Origin: Microbulbifer mangrovi
GTDB taxonomy: Bacteria > Pseudomonadota > Gammaproteobacteria > Pseudomonadales > Cellvibrionaceae
NCBI RefSeq assembly: GCF_002009015.1
Contig: NZ_LZDE01000306.1
Coordinates: forward strand, 1 to 32,158
Direction: 5' to 3'
DNA length: 32,158 nucleotides
The translations under genes and the position numbers were made by a program. Each line of letters begins with the position of its first letter. Position 1 is the stretch's first letter. Under the pieces are notes generated by a model that saw only the letters and a list, made by a program, of their open reading frames with translations, had not been told where the DNA came from and made no database searches. Of this stretch, positions 16,042-24,686 are shown in pieces.

Positions 16042-16847
16042 TACCCGCGATATTCCGGGTCGAAGAACGCAACGAGGAATTCGCCGGAACCGTGACTCTG
16101 CGGATTCGCGGGGAAGCCCGTGAGGTACCTACAGAATTTAACCCGGGCCAGTTCAATATGCTGTACGCCTTTGGTACCGGGGAAATACCAATCTCAATGA
16201 GTGGTTCACCCGCTGACGGCAATGGCTACATACATACAATTCGCAGCCACGGGTTTGTCAGCCGTGCGCTGGCCGATCTGAGAGTAGGGGACGCGGTCGG
16301 CGTGCGGGGCCCATTCGGTCGCGGTTGGCCACTGGATCAGGCCGCCGGCAAGGAAGTACTGGTCATTGCCGGTGGATTGGGGATGGCGCCTCTGCGTTCC
16401 CTGATTTACCGCTTACTCAGTGGAACCCCCGAAGTTTCTCGGCTACGTGTATTGTATGGCGCTCGTCGCCCACAGGAAATGCTGTTCCTTACCGAGTTAG
16501 AATACTGGTCGCGTAGGATGGAATTGATACTCAGCGTAGATCATGCGGAAGGAGAGTGGCCCGGTCACATCGGTGTCATAACCGGCCCGCTGGACAAGGC
16601 GGAGATTGATCCCGACAACACCATCGCTTTCCTGTGTGGTCCTGAAGTCATGATGCGCTTTTGTATTCAGGTACTGACTGCGAAAGCGCTACCAGAGTCG
16701 GCAATCTTTCTGTCAATGGAGCGCAACATGAAGTGCGCCACCGGTCACTGCGGTCACTGCCAGTGGGGGCCGAACTTCATCTGCAAGAATGGTCCCGTGT
16801 TCTGCTATGAAGGTATTCGTCGATGGTTCGACATCCGGGCGCTATAG
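16038..16847 (+). CDS. hydG: [NiFe] hydrogenase gamma subunit, FAD/NAD(P)-binding with 2Fe-2S
   Basis: This 269-residue flavoprotein of the ferredoxin-NADP reductase superfamily exchanges electrons between NAD(P)(H) and the iron-sulfur chain. It has a beta-barrel FAD domain (about 1-98, with PISMSGSP at 51-58 as the flavin motif), a nucleotide-binding domain ([12 protein letters not shown], 111-122; CGPEVMM, 200-206), and a C-terminal 2Fe-2S site with Cys233, Cys238, Cys241 and Cys249. The length fits HydG/PyrK-like proteins. The start overlaps the previous stop (ATGA at 16038), and its end overlaps the small-subunit gene by 25 bases. Dihydroorotate dehydrogenase electron-transfer subunit (PyrK) is the main look-alike, but the hydrogenase context settles the call. 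NAD versus NADP preference cannot be read by eye. Confidence 0.9.
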   Translation: MIPAIFRVEERNEEFAGTVTLRIRGEAREVPTEFNPGQFNMLYAFGTGEIPISMSGSPADGNGYIHTIRSHGFVSRALADLRVGDAVGVRGPFGRGWPLDQAAGKEVLVIAGGLGMAPLRSLIYRLLSGTPEVSRLRVLYGARRPQEMLFLTELEYWSRRMELILSVDHAEGEWPGHIGVITGPLDKAEIDPDNTIAFLCGPEVMMRFCIQVLTAKALPESAIFLSMERNMKCATGHCGHCQWGPNFICKNGPVFCYEGIRRWFDIRAL

Positions 16848-17644
16848 GAAGCAGGCCGGGCAAACTCAAGCTTGCCGTATGGAAGTTTGCGTCCTGTGAC
16901 GGTTGCCAATTGAGCCTGCTCGATTGTGAAGACGAGTTGCTACAGCTGGCAGACAACATCGACATAGCGTATTTCATGGAGGCTTCGAGTCACGCCGAGC
17001 CCGGCCCCTACGATCTTTCGCTGGTAGAAGGCTCAATAACCACGTCAGCGGACGCGGAGCGGATCCGCGAAGTCCGCAAGCAATCCCGCGTAATGGTCGC
17101 TATCGGAGCCTGTGCCACCGCAGGTGGCATCCAGGCGCTGCGCAATTTTTCCGATGTTGAGGAATTTATCAGCGCGGTTTACGCGCACCCCGAGTATATC
17201 GCCACCCTTAAGACATCAACCCCGGCCAGCGCCCATGTGACGGTAGATTTCGAGTTACAGGGATGTCCAATCAACAAAAGGCAACTGCTGGAAGTGATCA
17301 GTGCCTTCCTGCACCGACGCGCGCCACAGGTACCTGCGCATTCCGTATGTATCGAATGCAAGCTGCGGGGCAATGTATGCGTGTGGGTTGCCCACGGCAC
17401 ACCCTGTATGGGCCCCGTAACGCAAGCCGGCTGTGGAGCCATTTGTCCGAGTTATCACCGCGGCTGCTACGGCTGCTACGGGCCGAAAGAAAACAGCAAT
17501 ACCACTTCCCTGTGTCACTGGTGGGAACAGGAACTGGGTGTGGAAAAGGTCACCGTGGTCGAGAACCTGCGCAACTTCAATGCTGCAGCGCCAGTTTTCG
17601 ATGCCGCCAGTCGCGAGTGGGAATCCCGGGATGAGCAAGAGTAA
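16823..17644 (+). CDS. hydD: [NiFe] hydrogenase small (delta) subunit
   Basis: This 273-residue small subunit carries the electron chain of three Fe-S clusters. Proximal cluster ligands are Cys25 and Cys28 ([11 protein letters not shown]), Cys97 (GACATAGG) and Cys148 (GCPINKRQL). A second set, Cys176, 179, 186, 195, 204, 208, 215 and 218, provides the medial and distal 4Fe-4S clusters. There is no Tat signal, so the enzyme is cytosolic, unlike uptake hydrogenases of groups 1 and 2. The ATG at 16823 has GAAGGT about 8 bases upstream and lies inside the end of hydG (25-base overlap); the first 13 residues are not typical of the family, but no better start is available. It overlaps the large-subunit gene by 14 bases. 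The Cys pattern fits group 3b. Confidence 0.93.
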   Translation: MVRHPGAIGSRPGKLKLAVWKFASCDGCQLSLLDCEDELLQLADNIDIAYFMEASSHAEPGPYDLSLVEGSITTSADAERIREVRKQSRVMVAIGACATAGGIQALRNFSDVEEFISAVYAHPEYIATLKTSTPASAHVTVDFELQGCPINKRQLLEVISAFLHRRAPQVPAHSVCIECKLRGNVCVWVAHGTPCMGPVTQAGCGAICPSYHRGCYGCYGPKENSNTTSLCHWWEQELGVEKVTVVENLRNFNAAAPVFDAASREWESRDEQE

Positions 17645-18947
17645 AACCATCAAGGTCGACTATCTCGCCCGGGTAGAGGGGGAGGGTGCACTCTATATTC
17701 GCTATGACGACAGAGGCGTTCAGGAGGTACAGCTCAAAATATTTGAGCCACCGCGGTTCTTCGAGGGTTTTATGCGTGGTCGCGACTACCGGGAGGCACC
17801 AGATATTACCGCGCGGATCTGTGGGATTTGTCCCGTCGCCTACCAGATGAGTGCGGTACACGCGATGGAGGATGCTCTCGGGCTTAGTCCTACCCCGGAA
17901 CTACACGCACTGCGGCGGCTTATCTACTGCGGGGAGTGGATTGAGAGCCATGCGTTGCACATATTCATGTTGCATGCACCGGACTTCCTCGGATATCCCA
18001 GCGGCGTGGCCATGGCCAAGGATCATCCCGAAATCATGCGACAGGGGCTGCAGATAAAAAAAGCGGGCAACGAGATAGTCCGGGTGCTTGGAGGACGGGA
18101 GGTGCATCCAATCAATGTCCGTGTGGGCGGTTTCTACCGCTCGCCAGAGTCATCCGAGCTAAAGGAACTACGGGAGAACCTGCTGCCAGCACGAGACCTG
18201 GCCATAGAGGCCGTGCGCTGGGCCGCCTCGCTGTCCTTCCCGAACTTTGAACGCGCACCGGATGAAAGGTACGAATTCGTATCGCTATCGGATCGCCAAG
18301 AATACCCGATGAATCGCGGGCGGATAGTGTCTAACTTCGGGCTGGATATCAGTGCATCGGACTACGACAACCACTTCCGCGAAACGCACATTGAATACAG
18401 CAATGCTCTGCACAGCGAACGGGTCGGCCGCGGGGCCTATTTCGTAGGGCCTATGGCCCGGTATAACCTGAATTACGCGCAGCTCTCACCGTTAGTAAAG
18501 CAAATTGCAAAAGAGGAGGGCTTCCCGGATTTTTGTACCAATCCGTTCGAGAGTATCGTGGTACGCGCCCTGGAAGTGCTCTATGCGTTCGATGAGGCGC
18601 TGCGGATCATCGACAATTATCAGCAACCGCAGTCCCCGTATCTCGATACCACACCGCGACCTTCCACCGGCTATGCCGTCACGGAAGCGCCGCGAGGCCT
18701 GCTCTTCCACCGCTATGGTCTCGACGCATCCGGGAAGATAAACGATGCAAAAATCGTCGCTCCCACCTCGCAAAACCAGAAAACCATAGAAGAAGACCTG
18801 CGCCTGTTACTGCCCCAGTACATGCATCTGGCAGAGGGCGACCTTCAGGCTCGCTGCGAACAGGCCATCCGCAACTACGATCCTTGTATCTCCTGTTCTA
18901 CCCACTTCCTAAAACTGCACCTGGAACCAGCGAGGCCAGCATCATGA
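17631..18947 (+). CDS. hydA: [NiFe] hydrogenase large (alpha) catalytic subunit
   Basis: This 438-residue catalytic subunit holds the NiFe(CN)2CO site. The four ligand cysteines are present: RICGIC with Cys64 and Cys67, and DPCISCSTH with Cys419 and Cys422. His425 marks the expected protease cut, leaving a 13-residue tail ([13 protein letters not shown]) to be removed by the protease encoded next. I chose the ATG at 17631 ([19 protein letters not shown]) because the family begins just before this segment; the frame is open upstream to 17433 but that part reads over the small-subunit Cys motifs in another frame. The ATGA at 18944-18947 couples it to the protease gene. Expected reaction: reversible H2 oxidation or evolution coupled to NAD(P)(H) through HydG, possibly also sulfur reduction. 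Confidence 0.95.
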   Translation: MSKSKTIKVDYLARVEGEGALYIRYDDRGVQEVQLKIFEPPRFFEGFMRGRDYREAPDITARICGICPVAYQMSAVHAMEDALGLSPTPELHALRRLIYCGEWIESHALHIFMLHAPDFLGYPSGVAMAKDHPEIMRQGLQIKKAGNEIVRVLGGREVHPINVRVGGFYRSPESSELKELRENLLPARDLAIEAVRWAASLSFPNFERAPDERYEFVSLSDRQEYPMNRGRIVSNFGLDISASDYDNHFRETHIEYSNALHSERVGRGAYFVGPMARYNLNYAQLSPLVKQIAKEEGFPDFCTNPFESIVVRALEVLYAFDEALRIIDNYQQPQSPYLDTTPRPSTGYAVTEAPRGLLFHRYGLDASGKINDAKIVAPTSQNQKTIEEDLRLLLPQYMHLAEGDLQARCEQAIRNYDPCISCSTHFLKLHLEPARPAS

Positions 18948-19411
18948 GCGACTGGGCCATTATCGGCGTAGGGAATCGATTTCGAGGAGATGACGCTGTA
19001 GGGCCTTACGTCGTTCATCGGCTGCGTAGCCAGCTGACGCCATCGATCCCCTGCATAGAGAACAACGGTGATATGACCAACCTGATTGAGGACTGGAAAG
19101 ATCGGCGTGTGTGTCTGGTCGACGCGGTTCAGGCCGCTGCCTATCCGGCCGGTGAAGTGGTGCGTCTCGATGGTCTGCAGCAGGATATTCCCGCGAGTCT
19201 CTGCCGTACCTCCAGTCACGGCCTGAACATCGGCGAAGCGCTGGAATTGGCGAAGACATTGGAGGCAATGCCGACCCATCTGGATATCTATGCAATTTGT
19301 GGACGGGATTTTTCATTCAGCGTAGGCCTGTCGGCGCAGGTGCAGGCAGCGGCACAGCAAGTGATGCGCGAAATTCTCGAAAAAATACAACTACAGACAG
19401 GAGGTCTGTAA
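18944..19411 (+). CDS. Hydrogenase maturation protease (HycI/HyaD family)
   Basis: This 155-residue endopeptidase removes the C-terminal tail of the large subunit once nickel is inserted. The family start GVGNRFRGDDAVG (8-20) is intact. By alignment with E. coli HybD, the nickel-sensing residues are Asp17 (Glu16 in HybD), Asp60 (LVDAVQ) and His92 (SSHGLN). The start at 18944 is the ATG of the ATGA overlap with the large-subunit stop; an in-frame ATG at 18884 exists but would add residues from inside hydA and lacks family similarity. Its stop (TAA, 19409-19411) shares one base with the hypA ATG. The immediate adjacency to hydA implies specificity for that subunit. Confidence 0.92.
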   Translation: MSDWAIIGVGNRFRGDDAVGPYVVHRLRSQLTPSIPCIENNGDMTNLIEDWKDRRVCLVDAVQAAAYPAGEVVRLDGLQQDIPASLCRTSSHGLNIGEALELAKTLEAMPTHLDIYAICGRDFSFSVGLSAQVQAAAQQVMREILEKIQLQTGGL

Positions 19412-19692
19412 TGCACGAACAGTCACTTATCAGGAACCTGGTGAATACGATTCAAGGACTCGCAGCGGAAGAGAATGCCAGGGTGTTGGCGGCCAAACTC
19501 CGGCTGGGCGCGCTCGCACATATATCGGCTGATCATCTACGTGAACACTTTCAGCAGGAAACAGACGGCACAACCCTGCAAGGCTTGCGGCTGGATATTG
19601 AGGAGCAGTCGGATATCCATCATCCCGAAGCCCAGGACATCATTCTGGAAAGTCTCGAGTTTCAGGCAGACGATGACCAAAGGAATCCGTGA
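19411..19692 (+). CDS. hypA: HypA-like nickel chaperone lacking the zinc-finger module
   Basis: HypA delivers nickel to the hydrogenase large subunit together with HypB. This product has 93 residues instead of about 113-118. The nickel-binding N-terminus Met-His-Glu is present, followed by the normal HypA fold (AAKLRLGALAHIS, LRLDIEEQ) and the closing strand DIILESLEF. The usual middle module with two CxxC pairs is missing: after IEEQ comes only SDIHHPEAQ, and the protein has no cysteine. The frame was read codon by codon and shows no frameshift. AGGAGGT lies directly upstream (19400-19405). It overlaps hypF by 20 bases. This could be a functional minimal HypA, perhaps with the HH pair binding metal, or one dependent on another HypA; both are inference. 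Confidence 0.88.
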   Translation: MHEQSLIRNLVNTIQGLAAEENARVLAAKLRLGALAHISADHLREHFQQETDGTTLQGLRLDIEEQSDIHHPEAQDIILESLEFQADDDQRNP

Positions 19693-22042
19693 ACGGCTCC
19701 GATTAGAGCTTACCGGTATCGTGCAGGGAGTCGGGTTCCGGCCTTATATCTATCGCCTGGCAGAGCGATATAACCTGTGCGGATGGGTGGCCAATCATAC
19801 CGCGGGCGTATGCGTGGAAGTGGAGGGAAGCAAGCCCCGATTGCGCAGGTTTGTACAGAGCCTATCGCGAGAGCTGCCACCCCACGCAGAAATCCATTCA
19901 CTGACCACCGAACAGATAGCGCTGCAGGGCGATACGGGGTTCAACATCCGGCAGAGTGACACCCGCGCCGCTCCCGCAGCAGCGCTTATACTGCCGGACC
20001 TGGCGCCCTGTGATACATGCCTGCGGGAGCTGTTCGATAGGGAAAACCGCCGGTTCCGCTATCCCTTCCTGAACTGTACCCATTGCGGCCCGCGCTTCAG
20101 TATTGTCGAACGCCTGCCGTACGACCGGGCAAATACCGCGATGCAACGCTTCCCGCTTTGCAAAGACTGTCGCGCCGAGTACACAGATCCCGCAAACCGG
20201 CGCTTTCATGCCGAACCCAATGCCTGTGCCCAGTGTGGACCGCAGCTGACCTATTGCGCCGCGGATGGAACGCCGCTTGCTGGTGGTGATGACGCGCTTT
20301 GGCAAGCGGTCCATGCAATCCGAGCCGGAAATATCGTCGCCATCAAGAATGTTGGAGGGTTCCAGTTAATTGCCGATGCCGCCCGTAGTGCTGTTGTCGC
20401 ACTGCTGCGGCAGAGGAAGCAACGTCCGCACAAGCCGTTTGCCTTACTGTACCCGGACATAAAAACCATACACAGGGACTGCTACGTTTCCGTGCAGGAA
20501 GAGGAGCAGCTCCTTGCCCCGGAGCGACCGATCCTTCTGTTAAATGCGCGGTCAGCAGCAAGCGACAAACTGTGCGCACAGGTTGCGCCGGACAACCCCA
20601 ACCTCGGCGTGATGTTGCCGAGCTCACCATTACATCACCTGCTTATGCGCGATCTATCGCGACCGTTGATTGCAACCAGTGGCAACTTGGCCGGCGAGCC
20701 AATTTGCATCGATAACCAAGATGCATTGCAGAGACTGGCCCCGGTTGCGGATGGGTTTCTGGTGCACAATCGCGGGATACTGCGCCCACTCGACGATTCC
20801 ATTGTGCGTGTGATGGACGGCCAACCCGTGATATTGCGTCGCGCAAGAGGGTACGCACCTCGTCCGCTTGGGTTGCCCGACAGGCCGTCGCAGGCGGGCC
20901 CGATACTGGCCGCGGGCGCAGACCTGAAAAACACGGTTGCGGTTGCCCGCGGCAATACCGTATTTGCCAGCCCACATATCGGCGATCTTGAGAGCCGTAT
21001 CGCCATGGCACACTTTGCACGCACCGTTGGTGACCTTACGCGATTGTACGCCGACAAGCGTGCCGATTTAGGCGAGCCCCGCGTGACCTGTGATCTGCAC
21101 CCGGGCTTTCTCTCGACCCGTTGGTGCCAGGGCCGCGACAGTCACCTGCTGCAGGTACAGCACCACGTGGCCCACTTTTTCTCCTGCCTCGCGGAACACG
21201 CGGCCCCTGGGCCGGCACTGGGTATCTGTTGGGATGGAACCGGGTTCGGCGAGGACGGGGCGCTGCGCGGCAGCGAATTTCTATACTGGGGCGGCCGAGA
21301 CAAGGTGCGGCGAGTAGCATGTCTGCGTGATTTTCCGCTACCCGGTGGCGAGCAGGCGATACGTGATCCACGTCGTACTCTCGCTGGGCTGTTATTTGAA
21401 CATCTCGGCCCAAATACACTGAGTTCTGCTGGCCGCTACGGCGCGCTACTGCGGGAAAAATTCAGCGCGCAAGACCTGGCAAATCTCGAACGGATACTGG
21501 CTCGCAAACTCAATACCCCCATTTGTTCCAGTGTCGGGCGGCTGTTCGACGCGGTATCCGTACTGCTCGGCCTTGCGGCAACCACCACGTTCGAAGGCCA
21601 GGCGGCAATGGCACTGGAGTTTGCGGCACAGGGATCAGAACACAGCACCAGCTACCCGTTTGAACTGAATCAGGAGGGCGCTGTGTGGAAGCTTGACTGG
21701 GGACCGATGCTTGAAGCCCTGATGAAGGACCAGGCAACGGGGGCGACAATCCCCTACATGGCCATCGCGGTCCACAACACACTTGCCCAGATGGCGCTCT
21801 CGGTAGCGATCCGCTTTGCAGAGAAAAAAGTCTTCCTGTCCGGCGGTGCCTTCCAGAACAAGCGATTGCTCGAAACAACCACGCAGCTGTTACGCAAGGC
21901 CGGGTTTCGGGTGCACAGCCATAGCAAGGTTCCCCCGAATGACGGCGGTATCGCGGTGGGACAGATTTACTACGCCCGTTGTATCGGCACTAATACAGGC
22001 CCATCCATGGAAAATGGAAAAGCCGAGCGTGAAGCCCAGTAA
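19673..22042 (+). CDS. hypF: Carbamoyltransferase HypF
   Basis: HypF makes the carbamoyl precursor of the active-site cyanide ligands from carbamoyl phosphate and ATP and hands it to the HypE C-terminal cysteine. The 789-residue protein has all four modules: acylphosphatase (about 8-95, GIVQGVGFRPYIYRLA), two zinc-finger CxxC-x18-CxxC units (about 109-190), YrdC-like domain (about 200-390, KNVGGFQLIADA) and Kae1-like domain (about 400-775, with the metal-binding VQHHVAH and the nucleotide motif FLSGGAFQN). The ATG at 19673, inside the end of hypA, is chosen because the acylphosphatase domain begins right after it; the upstream open frame to 19475 reads through hypA in another frame. A 31-base gap separates it from hypC. 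Confidence 0.95.
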   Translation: MTKGIRERLRLELTGIVQGVGFRPYIYRLAERYNLCGWVANHTAGVCVEVEGSKPRLRRFVQSLSRELPPHAEIHSLTTEQIALQGDTGFNIRQSDTRAAPAAALILPDLAPCDTCLRELFDRENRRFRYPFLNCTHCGPRFSIVERLPYDRANTAMQRFPLCKDCRAEYTDPANRRFHAEPNACAQCGPQLTYCAADGTPLAGGDDALWQAVHAIRAGNIVAIKNVGGFQLIADAARSAVVALLRQRKQRPHKPFALLYPDIKTIHRDCYVSVQEEEQLLAPERPILLLNARSAASDKLCAQVAPDNPNLGVMLPSSPLHHLLMRDLSRPLIATSGNLAGEPICIDNQDALQRLAPVADGFLVHNRGILRPLDDSIVRVMDGQPVILRRARGYAPRPLGLPDRPSQAGPILAAGADLKNTVAVARGNTVFASPHIGDLESRIAMAHFARTVGDLTRLYADKRADLGEPRVTCDLHPGFLSTRWCQGRDSHLLQVQHHVAHFFSCLAEHAAPGPALGICWDGTGFGEDGALRGSEFLYWGGRDKVRRVACLRDFPLPGGEQAIRDPRRTLAGLLFEHLGPNTLSSAGRYGALLREKFSAQDLANLERILARKLNTPICSSVGRLFDAVSVLLGLAATTTFEGQAAMALEFAAQGSEHSTSYPFELNQEGAVWKLDWGPMLEALMKDQATGATIPYMAIAVHNTLAQMALSVAIRFAEKKVFLSGGAFQNKRLLETTTQLLRKAGFRVHSHSKVPPNDGGIAVGQIYYARCIGTNTGPSMENGKAEREAQ

Positions 22043-22073
22043 TGGACAAGTTACCAGAGGAGGGTAGTCACTC

Positions 22074-22316
22074 GTGTGTCTTGGAATTCCCGGTCTTGTA
22101 GAAGAAATACTGAATAGTGAACCCATGGAACGCAGTGCCCGGGTTCGGTTCGGCGGTATCAGTAAGGAAATCAATATCGCCTTTTTGCCGGCAGTTGCAG
22201 TTGGTGACTACGTTATCGTGCATGTGGGGTTTGCGATAAGTGTCATTAATGAAAACGAAGCAAAGCGGGTATTTCGCTATCTACAGGAAATCGGCGATCT
22301 GGAAGATCTCGAGTGA
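22074..22316 (+). CDS. hypC: HypC hydrogenase assembly chaperone (GTG start)
   Basis: HypC carries the Fe(CN)2CO moiety, with HypD, to the large subunit. The 80-residue length is normal. It starts with GTG, fixed by the conserved MCLGIPG: Cys2 must follow the initiator, and a strong AGAGGAGGG site is at 22055-22063. His50, in the [15 protein letters not shown] segment, is the second conserved iron-carrier residue. The stop at 22316 is 20 bases before the chosen hypD start. Only one hypC-type gene is present here, as expected when one hydrogenase is served. Confidence 0.95.
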   Translation: MCLGIPGLVEEILNSEPMERSARVRFGGISKEINIAFLPAVAVGDYVIVHVGFAISVINENEAKRVFRYLQEIGDLEDLE

Positions 22317-22336
22317 AATCACCAGGGGAAAATCCG

Positions 22337-23455
22337 ATGAAATATCTGAATGAATATCGCGGGCGAGAGAGCATACAAAAGATTGTTGCCGAGTTGCACC
22401 GCACCACCACACGGACCTGGACTTTGATGGAAGTCTGTGGCGGACAAACACATGCGATTGCCAAATATGGATTGCAGCAGTTACTTCCGCCACAGATAGA
22501 ACTGCTGCACGGCCCCGGCTGTCCGGTGTGTGTGACCTCTCTCGAGATTATCGATCACGCAATTGCCATTGCCTCACGGCCTGATGTGATCTTCTGCTCC
22601 TTCGGCGATATGCTGCGGGTTCCTGGAACAAACCGCGATCTGCTGGCGGTAAAGGCCGCGGGTGGGGATGTGCGTACGGTCTACTCACCGATGAATGCAC
22701 TGGAGCTCGCACGGGCACACCCGGATCGCCAGGTCGTATTTTTTGCAATCGGCTTTGAGACTACGGCGCCGGCGAATGCCATGGCGGTGTACCAAGCCCA
22801 ACGGCAAGGCGTAACCAATTTTTCCCTGCTGGTATCCCAGTTCCTCGTCCCCCCAGCCATAGACACCATCTGCGCCGATGCGGACTCGCGGGTTCAGGGG
22901 TTTCTTGCTGCCGGGCATGTCTGTGCAATTACCGGCTTTGAAGAATACCTGCCTCTCGCGAACAAAATCCGGCGTCCCATCGTGGTTACCGGGTTTGAAC
23001 CCCTGGACATTCTCGAAGGTCTCCTGATGTGTGTGCGGCAGCTAGAGCAGGGCAAGTATGAAGTACAGAACCAGTATGCACGCGCGGTTTCCAGCGAAGG
23101 TAATATCCCTGCGCGGGACATGTTGCAGCAGGTATTTGAAATATCTACCCAGAACTGGCGCGGGGTGGGGGAGATCAACAGTAGCGGATTGCGGTTGCGC
23201 CAGCAGTTCGCGGCCTTTGATGCCGGCCAGCGATTCCCGATGGATTTCCAGAGTCGGGAGGACACCAGTGGCTGTATCAGTGGGCGGATCATGCAAGGCC
23301 TGAGCAAACCCGATGACTGTCCGCACTTCGGTAACAGGTGCCGTCCGCAAAGCCCTCTGGGCGCGCCGATGGTATCTACCGAAGGTCCCTGCGCGGCCTA
23401 TTATCGATACGGCACTCGCCCACATCATCACCAGGAGCCCCGCCATGAACATTGA
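22337..23455 (+). CDS. hypD: HypD, Fe-S scaffold for Fe(CN)2CO assembly
   Basis: HypD is the scaffold on which the iron, cyanide and CO ligands are put together, with HypC and HypE. This 372-residue protein has MEVCGGQTH (Cys34), HGPGCPVC (Cys62, Cys65), [10 protein letters not shown], and the C-terminal 4Fe-4S region that runs from DTSGC through [10 protein letters not shown] to EGPC. The ATG at 22337 has AGGGGA about 7 bases upstream and gives the family N-terminus (MKYLNEYR). A GTG at 22313 overlapping the hypC stop would add eight residues and is less likely. The C-terminus has an extra basic, His-rich tail ([12 protein letters not shown]). It overlaps hypE by 11 bases. Confidence 0.95.
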   Translation: MKYLNEYRGRESIQKIVAELHRTTTRTWTLMEVCGGQTHAIAKYGLQQLLPPQIELLHGPGCPVCVTSLEIIDHAIAIASRPDVIFCSFGDMLRVPGTNRDLLAVKAAGGDVRTVYSPMNALELARAHPDRQVVFFAIGFETTAPANAMAVYQAQRQGVTNFSLLVSQFLVPPAIDTICADADSRVQGFLAAGHVCAITGFEEYLPLANKIRRPIVVTGFEPLDILEGLLMCVRQLEQGKYEVQNQYARAVSSEGNIPARDMLQQVFEISTQNWRGVGEINSSGLRLRQQFAAFDAGQRFPMDFQSREDTSGCISGRIMQGLSKPDDCPHFGNRCRPQSPLGAPMVSTEGPCAAYYRYGTRPHHHQEPRHEH

Positions 23456-24497
23456 GTGTCCGCTTCCGCTGGATCAATTGGCCACTGAATCCGAAGAAGT
23501 GGTTCGGCTGGGCCATGGCAGCGGCGGGGAACTTACCCAGCATTTACTGCGGGATTTTATTTTTCCCTATATCGACAATCATTGGATTCAACAGGGGCAT
23601 GACAGCGCAAGCTTACCGGTAGACAAGGGGAGCCTGGTCTTTACCACCGACTCTTTCGTAGTGTCTCCGCTGTTCTTCCCCGGTGGCGATATTGGAAAGC
23701 TTGCCGTCTATGGCACGGTCAACGATCTGGCCATGAGTGGCGCCCGTCCGAAGTACCTGAGTTGCGGTTTGATCCTGGAAGAGGGGCTTCCTATCCGGAC
23801 CCTTGCGCGCATCATGTATTCCATGGGCACTGCCGCTGCAGAAGTCGGGGTACAGCTGGTGACTGGAGATACAAAAGTCGTGGAGAAGGGCAAGGGCGAC
23901 GGGGTTTATATCAACACTTCCGGAATCGGCGTGCTCGGGGCGACTCGGGAAATCTCTCCGCAGCAAATCGCTGCTTCCGATGTGATAATTCTCTCCGGCG
24001 ATATTGGCCGGCACGGGATGGCGGTCATGGCTCAGCGTGAAGGCCTTGAGTTTGAAAGCCCGCTGCTCAGCGACTGTGCGTCACTGTGCGATCCGGTCGC
24101 GGCGCTGTTGGCGGCCGGAGTCGAGGTCCATTGTTTGCGGGATCTCACACGGGGTGGGCTTGCTACCGCGCTGGTGGAACTGGCGGAGACTTCAGGTATG
24201 GGCATACAGGTCGAGGAAGATTGTATTCCGGTCAGTGAACCAGTGCTGGGCGCCTGTGAACTGCTCGGGCTCGATCCCATGTATGTCGCCAACGAAGGCC
24301 GCTTCATCCTGTTTGTGCCGGCGCAACAGCAACAGCAAGCGCTTAACATCCTGGCAGCGATTCCGGTCTCCACAGGCAGCCGCGTCATTGGTCGGGTCCG
24401 TAGCCTGACCAGTGCGGATGTCACCCTGCGGAATCCATTAGGCTGTGAACGGCTACTGTACCGTCTACCCGGTGAGCAGTTGCCCAGAATCTGCTAG
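23445..24497 (+). CDS. hypE: HypE, thiocarbamate dehydratase
   Basis: HypE dehydrates the carbamoyl group received from HypF to a cyano group using ATP. The 350-residue protein has the PurM-like nucleotide motif GHGSGGEL (23-30), [31 protein letters not shown], and ends exactly in PRIC with the modified cysteine at the last position (Cys350), as required. The start at 23445 is the ATG inside the end of hypD; the longer in-frame ORF from 23313 covers HypD cluster codons and is not believable. It is the last gene of the hydrogenase operon. A CAATTG-free 150-base gap follows, in which I see no clear intrinsic terminator. Confidence 0.95.
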   Translation: MNIECPLPLDQLATESEEVVRLGHGSGGELTQHLLRDFIFPYIDNHWIQQGHDSASLPVDKGSLVFTTDSFVVSPLFFPGGDIGKLAVYGTVNDLAMSGARPKYLSCGLILEEGLPIRTLARIMYSMGTAAAEVGVQLVTGDTKVVEKGKGDGVYINTSGIGVLGATREISPQQIAASDVIILSGDIGRHGMAVMAQREGLEFESPLLSDCASLCDPVAALLAAGVEVHCLRDLTRGGLATALVELAETSGMGIQVEEDCIPVSEPVLGACELLGLDPMYVANEGRFILFVPAQQQQQALNILAAIPVSTGSRVIGRVRSLTSADVTLRNPLGCERLLYRLPGEQLPRIC

Positions 24498-24535
24498 CTC
24501 TCCACACCGCGGCTCTGATCCAGGCCTCTGAGAAG

Positions 24536-24551
24536 TGGCCCACAGTTTGCA
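24536..24551 (+). promoter_or_regulatory. Possible sigma-54 (-24/-12) promoter for the LuxR-type gene
   Basis: TGGCCCACAGTTTGCA matches the -24/-12 consensus TGGCACGN4TTGCA at all but two fixed positions and keeps the required 10 bases between the GG (24537-24538) and GC (24549-24550). It lies about 95-135 bases before the regulator start. No enhancer-binding site was recognised, and chance matches of this quality occur, so this is a candidate only. Confidence 0.3.
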
Positions 24552-24686
24552 TCAAATTCAAGTCGGGCCGGAGTCTGTTACTTTTGGCTACGCCGCCGAC
24601 ATGATTTCCTCCCAAGAGCGTGACTGTCCGGTCCCGCGGGAGCGATGGAAACTGCAGGGAAGCTCGTCTGGATTTATGAGGTGTTT

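Noticed and set aside
17433-17630. Upstream extension of the large-subunit gene
   Set aside because: It overlaps the cysteine-rich end of the small subunit in another frame and has no similarity to large subunits; the ATG at 17631 fits the family.
18884-18943. Upstream extension of the maturation protease gene
   Set aside because: It lies inside the large-subunit end; the ATGA start at 18944 gives the canonical protease N-terminus.
19475-19672. Upstream extension of hypF
   Set aside because: It reads across hypA in another frame; the acylphosphatase domain begins just after the ATG at 19673.
23313-23444. Upstream extension of hypE
   Set aside because: It covers the HypD cysteine region in another frame and has no HypE similarity.
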